DNA of 41,645 bases from Isotricha intestinalis. Lineage: Eukaryota > Ciliophora > Litostomatea > Vestibuliferida > Isotrichidae. The notes below the pieces were generated by a model. It was not told the DNA's origin and did no database searches. It worked only from the letters and a program-made list of their open reading frames with translations. The stretch lies in NCBI GenBank assembly GCA_023807065.1, contig JAJJLU010003654.1, forward strand, positions 1 through 41,645, read 5' to 3'. Positions 1-9,208 of the stretch are shown piece by piece (the first letter of the stretch is position 1; each line of letters begins with the position of its first letter). The position numbers and the translations under genes are program-made.

Positions 1-727
1 TTCAAAGGAGGAAATAATTATAAAGAAAATAAATATTCTAATTTATTAAAAAATAATAATGAAAATAATAATTTAATGAATAATAATCCAATACAAGGAA
101 GTAGATTTATAGGAATGAATACAATGAATAATACTTTAAATAAAGAAGATTTTTTAAATAATAATAATAATGAATCAAATGATTTAAGAAATAATTATAA
201 TAATGAAAAGATAAATTGTAATTCTTTTAATTCTTTAAATTTAAATTGTCTGCAACTTTTAGAAAAATTAAAAAATTAGATATTAATCACACTTCTTCAT
301 TATCAGAGCTATCGATTGTTGATGAAAAAAAGAAAAATTAAAAGAAGAAGAAGAAAAAATAAAAAAGAAAAAAGAATTAGAAATAGAAGTTCAAAAACAG
401 AAAGAATTAATCCAAAAAGAAATTGATAAAATTAATAAATCAAATGATTTGAATATAGATAATATTGGATATTATGATAATTATAAATCAAAATTCAATA
501 ATTCAATATCAAATAAAACTAATGAAACTAATGAAGATTATTTTCAAAATTATGAAGGCCCTTCAAAAGTCCAATTAAAAGATTTTGTCAATAATTTTAA
601 AGAAGAAGACGCAATGAAAATTTTATTAGATAAATTAAAATCATTTAAAGAAGATTTTGAGATTGGTGAAGAAGAAAATGAAATAAATGCATCACATATT
701 TCTGATAAACTAAATATAAAAGAATAG
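1..727 (+). CDS. Asn-rich and coiled-coil region of a large VWA protein; 5' partial, frame broken
   Basis: Coding is open from base 1 in frame 1, so the gene begins outside the window. It encodes an Asn-rich low-complexity stretch and then a Lys/Glu coiled coil (about 326-440) and an acidic segment. The frame must change twice. Frame 1 stops at 277-279 just after a run of six A, and one extra A there would continue into frame 3. Frame 3 stops after a run of seven A near 324-332, and one extra A there would continue into frame 2. Frame 2 then stops with TAG at 725-727. No GT...AG intron of any length explains the second change. I read this as the N-terminal side of the VWA protein that follows. 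It is either decaying or carries homopolymer sequencing errors. A separate small gene is possible but less likely. Confidence 0.5.
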
Positions 728-735
728 CCTATTAA

Positions 736-3700
736 AAATTTATTAACAATATTTCAGATATTTCAGCATATTTAATTTCATGTGCAACAGATGAAAATAT
801 TCCATATAGTGAATTATGTGTTATTATATTATTTGATACATCATTTTTTATTTCAGATGAAAATAAATTATTTAATATGTTTTTATTATGTTGTATTGTT
901 ATTGCACTTTTTAATTTAGAAATACCATATTCTATTACTTTAATATCAGATGAAAAATTCAAAATTACAGTAAAAAGATTTTCAGATGAACATTCTCAAG
1001 AAAATTTACAAAAAGTTTTAGATTGTATTTTTGTAAGAAGATTTTACACAAATTTAGCTAATAATATAAAATTTGCTATTAATAAATTATTTTATTCACC
1101 ACCAGAAGAAAGGAAATATAGAGCATTTATAACTTTTACAAATGGTTTAGATGAAAGATTATTTATGCCTTATAATTGGAAAAGTAAAGTTTTTAATACT
1201 GGAAATTCACCAGAAAACAATAAATTTGGATATATATTTTTAAAAGGAGAACAATTAATAGATGAAGATTTAGAATTTATTAAAGAAAAATGGAAAAGAT
1301 TTGAAAATATAAATCAAGATAAAGTAAAATTAACAATTATTGATTGTGATGATAAATATCAAGATTTAGATTTAAATAAAATAAATGAACAAAATAATTT
1401 AATAAATAAATTAGGTCAAATGTTTTCATTTGTATTACAATTTCCTAATGTTAAAATAAATGAAGAATATAAACCTTCATTACCTAATTTTAATTTAAAT
1501 TCATTAATTAATTTATCAGAAATTGAAAATTTATTAATCAGAGAATTTCCACAAAATTCTGAAATATATGCAAAAAAAACAGAATCTTTGTTGGATGCTA
1601 AAAATATATCAGTTCCTCTTAACAACAAACATTATAAAAAATATTTTGGAAAAATTATTCAAACAAATATAGAACCTGATTTAAAACAAAAATTAAAAGA
1701 AGAAATATTAAAAATGAAAGAGAGTAAATATAAATTAGGTCCAAATGCAATAGAAACGACTTTTAAATGTAATTATGCAACTCAAAAAGTACTTTCAACT
1801 CAAGGTTCTGAATTTGATATTACTGCATTAATATTTCATCTTATTAATCCTTCACCAAATCCAAGAATATATTTACAAAAAAAAATAAATGATAAAAGAA
1901 GATATGGTATATCAATTGTAGTAGATTCTTCATATTCTTGTTATAATGAATTATCAGGAAGTCATGCATTTCAAACTCTTAGAGCATTATTAAGTTGTTT
2001 AATGATATATGAATTACCTTCTTTAGATTTTATTGTAAGTGGAGAAAAAGAACCTTATATTTTATGTTCAAATACTCCAACTTTAAGAGCATTAAAAGGT
2101 AATTCTACATTTTGGGAAGGATTATTTGAAATAATACAAAAAAAACCCTTTAAAACTGATTTATTTTCTGCAATTGTAGCTGCATATGATTTAAAAAGAT
2201 TACATAATGAAGATTATCCTACTTATTTATTTGTTTTAACAGATGGTTTATATGGAAATAATGAAAGAAATAAATTAAAAAATATTATAAATGTATGTTG
2301 TACATCTGGAATGAATGTGTTTGGAATTGGTGTTGGAATATATCCTTTATTAATTGATAAATTATTCCCTCAAGTTGTTTATTGTCAAAATCCATCTGAT
2401 GTTATGAAAGGTATAGCATCATTTATGGGAGAAAATATTTTTTTAAAAACTGATTCAATTAAATTAATGTTTAGTGGTGAAAAATCTAATATGAATAAAA
2501 TTTCTACTATTATTAATGAATTAAAAGTAAAAATTAATAATCCAATTTTCAAAGATTTAAAAATGAAATTAGAAAATATAGATGTTAATGCAGATGCAAT
2601 GTCATTTATTATTAATCAAGATTCAAATAAATCAAAAGAATTATTAAGACAAGGTGTTTTAAGCTCACAAAAAATTTTATTAGTAATGTTATGGGATTGT
2701 ACTATGAGTAATTCAGAAAATTATAAAGTAGATCCAGATTATATTGAAAAGCCTCCTCCAGGAGAAAATTTTTGTTTAGGACATGCAGTTAATTTTTTTG
2801 GAATAACATTAAAAATTGTTCAAGATTATAAAGAAGCAATTAATGAAATAACTACTAATGATAATGGAGAATGTCCATACTATGCAGTTTGGATAATTTG
2901 TGGCCCTCCTTATGATATTCTTCCAAAAAATGCAGACCCAACTTTAGTAGGAGAATTTAATGATGTATTAATTCAATTTTGGAAAAATAAAGGTTCTATT
3001 GTATTTTTAGCAGAAGGTACTCCACTTTGTTATCAAGTTAATCTTTTCCTTGAATATGCTGAATTTCCAGGATATGGAAAAACTAATATTAGAATTGGTG
3101 GTGAGCATAAAGCAAATCAAAAAATTAAATCTGATAATACTGGACAATTAAAAAATAAAGGTACTTATGATTCATCATTAAGGTTAACTACAAAAAATAA
3201 TGTTGTTCAAAAATCTATTGTAAGACCTTCATTAAGTCGTTCTTTAAATGAAATGTATGAAGGAGATACAATTTCTTATGCTTGTAAAAAGGAAGATTTT
3301 AATGATGATTATGAAAATAAAAATATTATTCCAATTTCTAATGTTGATGATTTAAAACCATTTAAAGGTTTTATTAAAAATTCTAATGGTGGTATTAGTT
3401 GTTTAGTATATAATGATGATACTAATACATTTGGAGATATTATTATATATTGTGGTTTTACCTTTTTATTTTTAGATATGAAAACTGAAGATAGTTCATA
3501 TAGATTTTTCCAAAATATTGTTGGTTATACTGCAAAACCAGATATACATATGATATTAGATCAATCTAGTCCTTTTAAATGGAGACCTAAAAAAGTTATT
3601 AAACCACCTTTAACAACTGAATTTAATTTCCAATCAAGACCAGTTGTTAAAATTAAAGAAATTACACCTCCATCTAATCTTATTAATTTATTTTGTTTTG

Positions 3701-4449
3701 ATAATTCTGGTTCAATAAGTGGAAAGGATTTATATTTTACAACTTGTTCTGAATTAATTGAGAAATTTTATAAAGATGGAGATCTTTTTTATCTTTGGGG
3801 TTCACATAAATATAAAAAAAATTATAATGAAATAATATCTTGGATTAACAATAAAAATGCGGATGAAGGAACTTATTCAGAATTAGTAGCAAAAATTGCT
3901 TTAGAAAATAGAACTATTTGTAAAAATGTTCATTTAATTTTAGTTACTGATGGAGAAGTAGAGAAAAATAGTATAAATGAAAGTGATAGGATATTAAAAG
4001 ATAATAATATAATTTTTGGTTATGTAAGTTATTATTTAATAGGAAGTGGAGTTAATTATAAAGTTGGTGTTCCATATTCAAGAGGATGTCCAAATCAAAC
4101 AATAAGAGTTTCTTATATTGGAGAAAGAACAGTTGAAAAATGTTTAACTCAAGAAGATTTAAAAGCACTAGAAAATATTAATAAAATTAAAACTTTTGAT
4201 GAATTTTTAGAAAATGTTCAAAAAATATCAAAAGGGTTAATTGCTAAATTGTCTGGGAAAGAAGATAATGAAAATCAATTACTTGATCATCAATTAGAAG
4301 AAATGAAAAAGAGAATTGATTTAGATTTAAGTATGGATGAAAAATGCAAAAAGAAATTGGAAAATTATTATAATAAATTAAAAGAAATGGTAACAGGAGG
4401 ATTGAACGAAGCTTATACTTTAGATTCAATTAGTGGATTTTCATTTTAA
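736..4449 (+). CDS. Large protein with three von Willebrand factor A-like domains
   Basis: Frame 1 is open from 736 to TAA at 4447-4449. The first ATG is at 877, but it lies inside a domain, so it is not a convincing start. A VWA-like fold begins upstream of it (FDTS at about 832-843, then a TNG in place of TDG near 1141). A second VWA has MIDAS DSSYS at 1924 and TDG at 2242. A third has DNSGS at 3700 and TDG at 3949. Between VWA2 and VWA3 (about 2680-3090) lies a Rossmann/amidotransferase-like segment with ICGPPYD and LAEGTPLCYQ. VWA domains bind partners through a metal ion; two of the three keep a full MIDAS and the first is degenerate. No membrane segment or signal peptide is seen. About 1,240 codons remain intact here. 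The exact cellular role is unknown. Confidence 0.8.
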   Translation, partial: KFINNISDISAYLISCATDENIPYSELCVIILFDTSFFISDENKLFNMFLLCCIVIALFNLEIPYSITLISDEKFKITVKRFSDEHSQENLQKVLDCIFVRRFYTNLANNIKFAINKLFYSPPEERKYRAFITFTNGLDERLFMPYNWKSKVFNTGNSPENNKFGYIFLKGEQLIDEDLEFIKEKWKRFENINQDKVKLTIIDCDDKYQDLDLNKINEQNNLINKLGQMFSFVLQFPNVKINEEYKPSLPNFNLNSLINLSEIENLLIREFPQNSEIYAKKTESLLDAKNISVPLNNKHYKKYFGKIIQTNIEPDLKQKLKEEILKMKESKYKLGPNAIETTFKCNYATQKVLSTQGSEFDITALIFHLINPSPNPRIYLQKKINDKRRYGISIVVDSSYSCYNELSGSHAFQTLRALLSCLMIYELPSLDFIVSGEKEPYILCSNTPTLRALKGNSTFWEGLFEIIQKKPFKTDLFSAIVAAYDLKRLHNEDYPTYLFVLTDGLYGNNERNKLKNIINVCCTSGMNVFGIGVGIYPLLIDKLFPQVVYCQNPSDVMKGIASFMGENIFLKTDSIKLMFSGEKSNMNKISTIINELKVKINNPIFKDLKMKLENIDVNADAMSFIINQDSNKSKELLRQGVLSSQKILLVMLWDCTMSNSENYKVDPDYIEKPPPGENFCLGHAVNFFGITLKIVQDYKEAINEITTNDNGECPYYAVWIICGPPYDILPKNADPTLVGEFNDVLIQFWKNKGSIVFLAEGTPLCYQVNLFLEYAEFPGYGKTNIRIGGEHKANQKIKSDNTGQLKNKGTYDSSLRLTTKNNVVQKSIVRPSLSRSLNEMYEGDTISYACKKEDFNDDYENKNIIPISNVDDLKPFKGFIKNSNGGISCLVYNDDTNTFGDIIIYCGFTFLFLDMKTEDSSYRFFQNIVGYTAKPDIHMILDQSSPFKWRPKKVIKPPLTTEFNFQSRPVVKIKEITPPSNLINLFCFDNSGSISGKDLYFTTCSELIEKFYKDGDLFYLWGSHKYKKNYNEIISWINNKNADEGTYSELVAKIALENRTICKNVHLILVTDGEVEKNSINESDRILKDNNIIFGYVSYYLIGSGVNYKVGVPYSRGCPNQTIRVSYIGERTVEKCLTQEDLKALENINKIKTFDEFLENVQKISKGLIAKLSGKEDNENQLLDHQLEEMKKRIDLDLSMDEKCKKKLENYYNKLKEMVTGGLNEAYTLDSISGFSF

Positions 4450-5176
4450 ATCAATTCCTTAAATTCTTTTATATAATGTTTTCAATGTTAAAATAATCAA
4501 TTTTATTGTTATTTATTGATTAATTCATAATATTTTTAATAGTATAAGAAATTTATTATTTAAAAATAAATTCTTAATTTCTTTATAATTTAAGAAATTA
4601 GATAATATCATTTTCATAAATTTTTATAAATTATTAAATATTATTTAGTTTAAGTTGAAGGAATAATTACTTATTAATTTTGTTTTATTTTTTAAATTGA
4701 TATATAATTTTAGAATTATGTTTTTTATTAATTATCAATAATTTTGATTTAATTAGATATTTAAGAAAAGAATAGTAGATAAAGTTAAAATATTTTTGAT
4801 ATAAAAATAATAGAAATGAAAAGAAAATAAATATAAAAATTCAAATAATTCAATTTCTTTATTTTAAAAAATAAAATTAAAAAAAAAATAAATAATTATC
4901 TAAAATAAATAATAATTTATTTATTTCTTTAAAAAATTTAAAAACAAAGAGCATAAATAATTAAAGTATATAATATTTATTCAAAAATATGGAGATTGGG
5001 ATTAGGCCCAATCCCCATTTTCTTTTTATTATTTACTAATTATTAATTTGAAATTCTATTTTTTAATTTAAATTTATGATTTTAAATTAAAATTTATAAA
5101 ATTAATGTTTAAAAAAAAAAGAAATAAATTCTAATTAAATTTAACATAAAATTAAAAATTAATTCTTTTTTCTCAT
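4450..5176. other. Non-coding spacer, very A+T-rich
   Basis: This is the 3' flank of the VWA gene and of the cysteine-rich pseudogene on the other strand. Both genes point into it, so it should hold both transcript ends. I see no coding frame. The one clear structure is the hairpin at 4989-5018. Confidence 0.6.
4989..5018 (+). other. GC-rich hairpin followed by a T tract
   Basis: A 7-bp perfect stem, GATTGGG (4994-5000) and CCCAATC (5007-5013), closes a 6-nt loop. After one A/C mismatch the stem extends by four more pairs (4989-4992 with 5015-5018). A T-rich tract follows (5018-5027). It is the only G/C-rich island in several hundred bases of non-coding DNA. It could be a small RNA with a Pol III-like T terminator, or a 3'-end processing structure between convergent genes. 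No known RNA family was recognised. Confidence 0.4.
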
Positions 5177-5611
5177 TTAATTACCTTGATAATATTTAGT
5201 AGTTTTTTTAGTTTTCTGAACAAAAACTATTTTTTTACAACAAAGAGTTATTGCCTGATTATAAAATTAAATTCTTTTAGGAGGACGACAACATCCATTT
5301 TCATTTTTCCAACAACAATTATTTTTATTTCCTAATCTTCATCCATGTTCAAATAATTATTCTAAATTTATATTTTGATTTAAACATTTTTTTACTTCAT
5401 TGTATATAGATGGATATATTTCTATTATTTTTAATATTAATTTTAAGAAGTCTCCTTCTTTTATTATTTCTATTATTTTATTCAAATCATTTATTAATGT
5501 TTCTGATTGTAATAAACATTTAATTATGCTAAGTGGTTTTTATTTAAGATTTTTTTCCCGAGTTGATGTTATTATTGTTAATAATATTATGAAAATAATA
5601 TATGATTTCAT
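5177..5611 (-). pseudogene. Decayed gene for a small secreted cysteine-rich protein
   Basis: One frame runs 145 codons from ATG (5611-5609) to TAA (5179-5177). It begins with a classical signal peptide: MKSY, a 12-residue Ile/Leu-rich core, then TSTRE. A helical middle part follows. The C-terminal half has paired cysteines (CCW, GCCRPP, LCC) and a Lys/Thr tail. Four in-frame stops interrupt it: TAA at codon 24 (5540-5542), TAA at codon 85 (5357-5359), TGA at codon 91 (5339-5341) and TAA at codon 115 (5267-5269). No GT...AG intron can remove them. In DNA this A+T-rich I would expect about 15 chance stops over this length. Each stop is one C-to-T change from a sense codon (CAA or CGA). The MITE at 5617 lies just upstream of the ATG. 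I do not recognise the family. Confidence 0.7.
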
Positions 5612-5616
5612 TTAAT

Positions 5617-5911
5617 TATACCGTATATGACGAAATCCATCGGACAAAAAATTTAGAAAGCAAGCCAATTTTTTTTAAACATGTCCGATATATTTCGTCT
5701 TTTATGATAAATGAATTTTTTTTCCATTCATAATATATTTATAGACAAATTATAAATTTTTTTAGTGAGTAAATAAGGACCTAACTCATATTTTTAATCT
5801 TAAATTTTAGAATGTCCGAAATATTCCGTCGAGCCTTAAAGACTGTAAAAGGTCTAAAAATAAACTGTCCGATATATTTCGACGGTCGAATATTTCGTCA
5901 TATACGGTATA
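5617..5911. mobile_element. MITE-like element with perfect 20-bp terminal inverted repeats
   Basis: The ends are perfect inverted repeats: TATACCGTATATGACGAAAT at 5617-5636 and its reverse complement at 5892-5911. The outermost TA could be a TA target duplication, as for Tc1/mariner/pogo-type elements. The element has no transposase frame. Inside, an 18-bp unit beginning TGTCCGA recurs at 5682-5699, 5813-5830 and 5866-5883 with two or three differences. An inverted ATCGGACA lies at 5639-5646. Such subterminal repeats often bind transposase. The element is richer in CpG and G/C than its surroundings. It is probably non-autonomous and mobilised by an element elsewhere in the genome. Confidence 0.8.
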
Positions 5912-6699
5912 TCAAATTATATTTTATAATTGTTACTCAAATATTCTTTATTTATATTTGTTATAACCATTTAAATATTTTATTTAAATTTATTATCAGA
6001 GATTTATTTTTATTTTTACAATTATTTACGTATATAATCTCTATCATACTTTCTTGACTTTATATGTTTATTCAATATGTTATATTGAAATAAATATTTC
6101 TTCTAATCCTGTAATATAATTCATTTTAATATTAATTATTTTATTATATTATAATAGTTTCCTAAAAATTTATATGATATAATTGAATATTCAAATTTAA
6201 ATATTAGGTGTATAGATTATTTTATTTTTAATGATTCGAAATAGAAACTAATATTAAGTTTAAAATTATTCATTATTAAATTATTATTTATTCTATTTAA
6301 GTCATTTTTTGTAGAAAAGCCAAAATTGAAGAATATATCTGTCTTAATTTGTAAAATAAACCTATAACAAAATTATGAATTTTTTAATAGTCCCCTCTAT
6401 TGAGAAATTTTGCTAATTCAATAATTTTATATAATGTATGTTCTCATTTCTTTAAAAAGATTTATTATGGTTTTTTTATTCAGGAGAGAATTTCACAAAC
6501 ATATTTTTATTGTTTTTTTAAAAAAAAAATTTTGAAAATAAATAATTTTTGAATTAAACTTTTTATTATGAAAATTTTCTTTTTCAAAAAGTATATTTCA
6601 AAGATTAATTCATTCATCAAAAATATTTTATAATATAATAATTAAAGAAATATAAGATTTTTAATTAATTTAAATATAATTTAATATTAATCTTAAAAT
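5912..6699. other. Non-coding spacer with a weak coding remnant
   Basis: No intact gene is seen. On the minus strand, 6443-6297 reads 49 codons with a single internal TAA and ordinary protein-like composition (helical, with LAKFLNRGDY and GLFYKLRQIYSS). Its layout of a helix, a Gly-Asp turn and a second helix resembles the middle of the secreted pseudogene at 5177-5611. It may therefore be an older dead paralogue. The stretch is too short to be sure. The remainder is A+T-rich and holds the 5' flank of the membrane-protein gene at 6700. Confidence 0.3.
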
Positions 6700-8061
6700 A
6701 TGGTATATGAAGAAATATTTTTTGTTCCTGAAGGAATACTTTTTCTTTTAAATGCAATTTTTGAAGATCAATATACAAATATAAATATAAATGCATCAAA
6801 AACCAATAATATAATAAAAGAATATCAAGATTCTTTGCCTTATCGAATTGAAATAATGGCAACTACTCAATTCTTAAAATGTTTTACAATTTATGTAATT
6901 GCAGCTGTTTATTTATTAATTTTATATTTTGCCTTAATGTATAATTCAGCAGAGGATTTTTTGATATCATTGAATCTAAAATATTGTTATTTAAATTTTC
7001 ATTTGATTTTAATACATATTATTTCAGATATTGTCCCATATCTTTTTATTTATCCTTATATTTCTGAATATACTTCAGTATTATGTATGCCTGTTCATTG
7101 GAATATCAGTCAATATTTAATAATTCTGGGATTCTTTTTATTAATTAAAAGAAAAGATATTATGACCTGTAAAAGCTTTTCTCTTATTATTTTATTAAGT
7201 TCAATAAGTTTTATATTATCAGCTCTTAGTTTTACTTTTTATTTTTACACAAGAGGTTTCGGACGTATAAATTATTTTGATAATTATCTAAATATTATTC
7301 CTTATTTTTTCGCTCCAATGTTAAAATTTCTAAAAGATTATTCAATCCAAAAATTCATAAAAAGTTCTTGTATGAATCCTGGAGTATATCTTTTAATAGT
7401 GTGGAGTTTAGAAGAAGCGATATATTTATTTTTAAGAAAAAAATATATAGGGATTAGCTTTTTTTTTGAAGAAATAAATAAACAAACTATTTTATTAACA
7501 ATTTTATCAACTATTGAAGATATATATAAAATTATTGCTTTTCTTATTGTACCACTTCATACATTACAATATTCAAAAGCATTTTCAAAGATAGCTTATT
7601 GGATGTTATTTTTTTTTGGCTTATCTCTTGCTTATAATCCATATGGTTATGTTATCTTTTGTTCTATAATAAATTTGATAGATTTAGGTAACTGTTATTT
7701 GATTGATCTTTTAATTGAAAAAGAAGATCCATTTGAATCAACTTATGATAAATTTGATACATTAAAAATAAAAAATGAAAATATTGCAGAAAATATTGAT
7801 TTAGCAAAAACTGATTATTCAATGTCTGAAGAAATACTTGAAAAAAGAATTATTCAATTAGAAAGAGAGAAAAAATCTATTGAAGATTCTAAAAGTTCTT
7901 TAAATAATGAAATTCAATCCATAAAAAATAAGAATTCTGAATTAACGAATGAAAATAATAAATTGAAATTTAAAAATAAAAAAATGGAAGAAGAGAATAA
8001 AAGATTAATTGATGAACTTGCCAATTTGGAGAGTGAAATTGCAAATTTAAGAAAAGGATAA
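6700..8061 (+). CDS. Multi-pass membrane protein with C-terminal coiled coil, family member 1
   Basis: The protein has 453 residues. It has a short N-terminal segment with FEDQYTNI, then about eight to ten hydrophobic segments to residue ~340, then a cytosol-like tail. The last ~75 residues form a strong heptad coiled coil (from about EEILEKRIIQLERE). It is clearly homologous to the two genes at 13104-14552 and 14731-16200. Shared blocks include PYLFIYPYIS-YTSV-CMPV-WN, R-x4-NYF(D/N), the in-membrane EExxYLxLR motif and YNPYGYV/YPPYGYV. Members 2 and 3 are closer to each other than to this one, which stands alone on the opposite strand. The family is not one I recognise. The coiled coil suggests oligomerisation or tethering to another protein. 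The ATG is the first in frame. Confidence 0.85.
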   Translation: MVYEEIFFVPEGILFLLNAIFEDQYTNININASKTNNIIKEYQDSLPYRIEIMATTQFLKCFTIYVIAAVYLLILYFALMYNSAEDFLISLNLKYCYLNFHLILIHIISDIVPYLFIYPYISEYTSVLCMPVHWNISQYLIILGFFLLIKRKDIMTCKSFSLIILLSSISFILSALSFTFYFYTRGFGRINYFDNYLNIIPYFFAPMLKFLKDYSIQKFIKSSCMNPGVYLLIVWSLEEAIYLFLRKKYIGISFFFEEINKQTILLTILSTIEDIYKIIAFLIVPLHTLQYSKAFSKIAYWMLFFFGLSLAYNPYGYVIFCSIINLIDLGNCYLIDLLIEKEDPFESTYDKFDTLKIKNENIAENIDLAKTDYSMSEEILEKRIIQLEREKKSIEDSKSSLNNEIQSIKNKNSELTNENNKLKFKNKKMEEENKRLIDELANLESEIANLRKG

Positions 8062-9208
8062 TAAAATTTTCTTTATTCTTATTTTAAAACCTTTATTTAT
8101 AAAATTAAATTATAAAATTTTTTAGAATGTTATATTTAATTGTTTGAAATAACTTTACTATTTTTTATAAGCTAATTTTTGGAAATTATTTCTAAATATA
8201 AAAGAATAAATCTTATCTTTAAAAGGTGTTTATAAAATTTCAAAATTTTTATACAATTTTTTTTTTATATATCATCAAAAATAATTAAATAGTGGAATAG
8301 TAATGATAAATTGATAATAAGTGTTTATATAAGGAATAATAGTTCTTAGATAATATTATAATTCTAAAATATTAATTTTACAAATATTCCATGATTTTTG
8401 AATATCATTAAAATAATTTAATTTATATGTTATTTATTCTGTCAATATTATATTATTAGTTTTATATTTTTTAATATTTGTTAATTATTTAAAATCTTGC
8501 ATTGAATAAAATTCCAATAATATAATTATAAATTATGAGTGTTGTTTTATTTTAAAAGAAATTGATTTTTTTTTAATCTCATCAGAGAAATTACAAAAAT
8601 GTCATTTTATCATATCTTCTTTTATTATTTGATAAATTCAAAATTTTTCAAAATGAAATATAAATTTCCGTAATCAATTTTATAAAATGATTTATATATT
8701 CTATATTCATAAATTTATATAAAAAACTTTTTTATTGTGAATAAGACAAATAATGTTATTATTCAAAATATTAAATAATTAATATATAATAATGTTTATA
8801 ATATTTTATTTGATAAAAATACTTTTAAACAATAAATTTTTTTTCGATTGTACCTCTAAAATTAAGATTTCTTTTTTTTAAATAACTTATTTTATCATTA
8901 GATTTTTATTAAATTCTATTTTTTCTTTTTATTAAATTCATATATTAAAATATTATATAATAATAATTTTGATAAGTATAAAACAATCTAAATAAAGTTA
9001 ATTTATTAATTTTGATCAATCAAAGTTTATTAAATAAAACTTTTTTGAATAAGTTTATTTGATGTTTTGATATAATTTTTTTGTCTCAATTTTTAAAATT
9101 ATCAGACATATAAAAGAATAAAAACCTTAAATAATAATTTTATTTTCAAATTTTCTTTTCCGCAATTTAAAATAAATAAAAATTATATTTTTTAAAATAT
9201 AAAATTTA
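8062..9208. other. Non-coding spacer
   Basis: This is A+T-rich sequence with long T and A runs. On the minus strand a frame between about 8615 and 8270 shows stretches of 15-26 codons separated by four stops. That stop density is only modestly below chance, so I do not call it a gene remnant. No repeat or RNA was recognised. Confidence 0.6.

Noticed and set aside
247..279. A 32-nt intron in the VWA gene (GTCTGCAAC...ATTAG) to explain the first frame change
   Set aside because: It fits the frame, but the next change has no possible intron, and an A-run indel explains both simply.
5400..6057. Plus-strand frames at 5400-5615 and 5812-6057
   Set aside because: The first is antisense to the secreted pseudogene and the second starts inside the MITE. 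Neither has protein-like structure.
6225..6245. TTCGAA-like T-loop sequences suggesting a tRNA
   Set aside because: No acceptor, anticodon or D-stem could be built around them.
8270..8615. Minus-strand frame with four stops, all TAA
   Set aside because: Its stop density is only modestly below chance and no start, signal or motif is visible.
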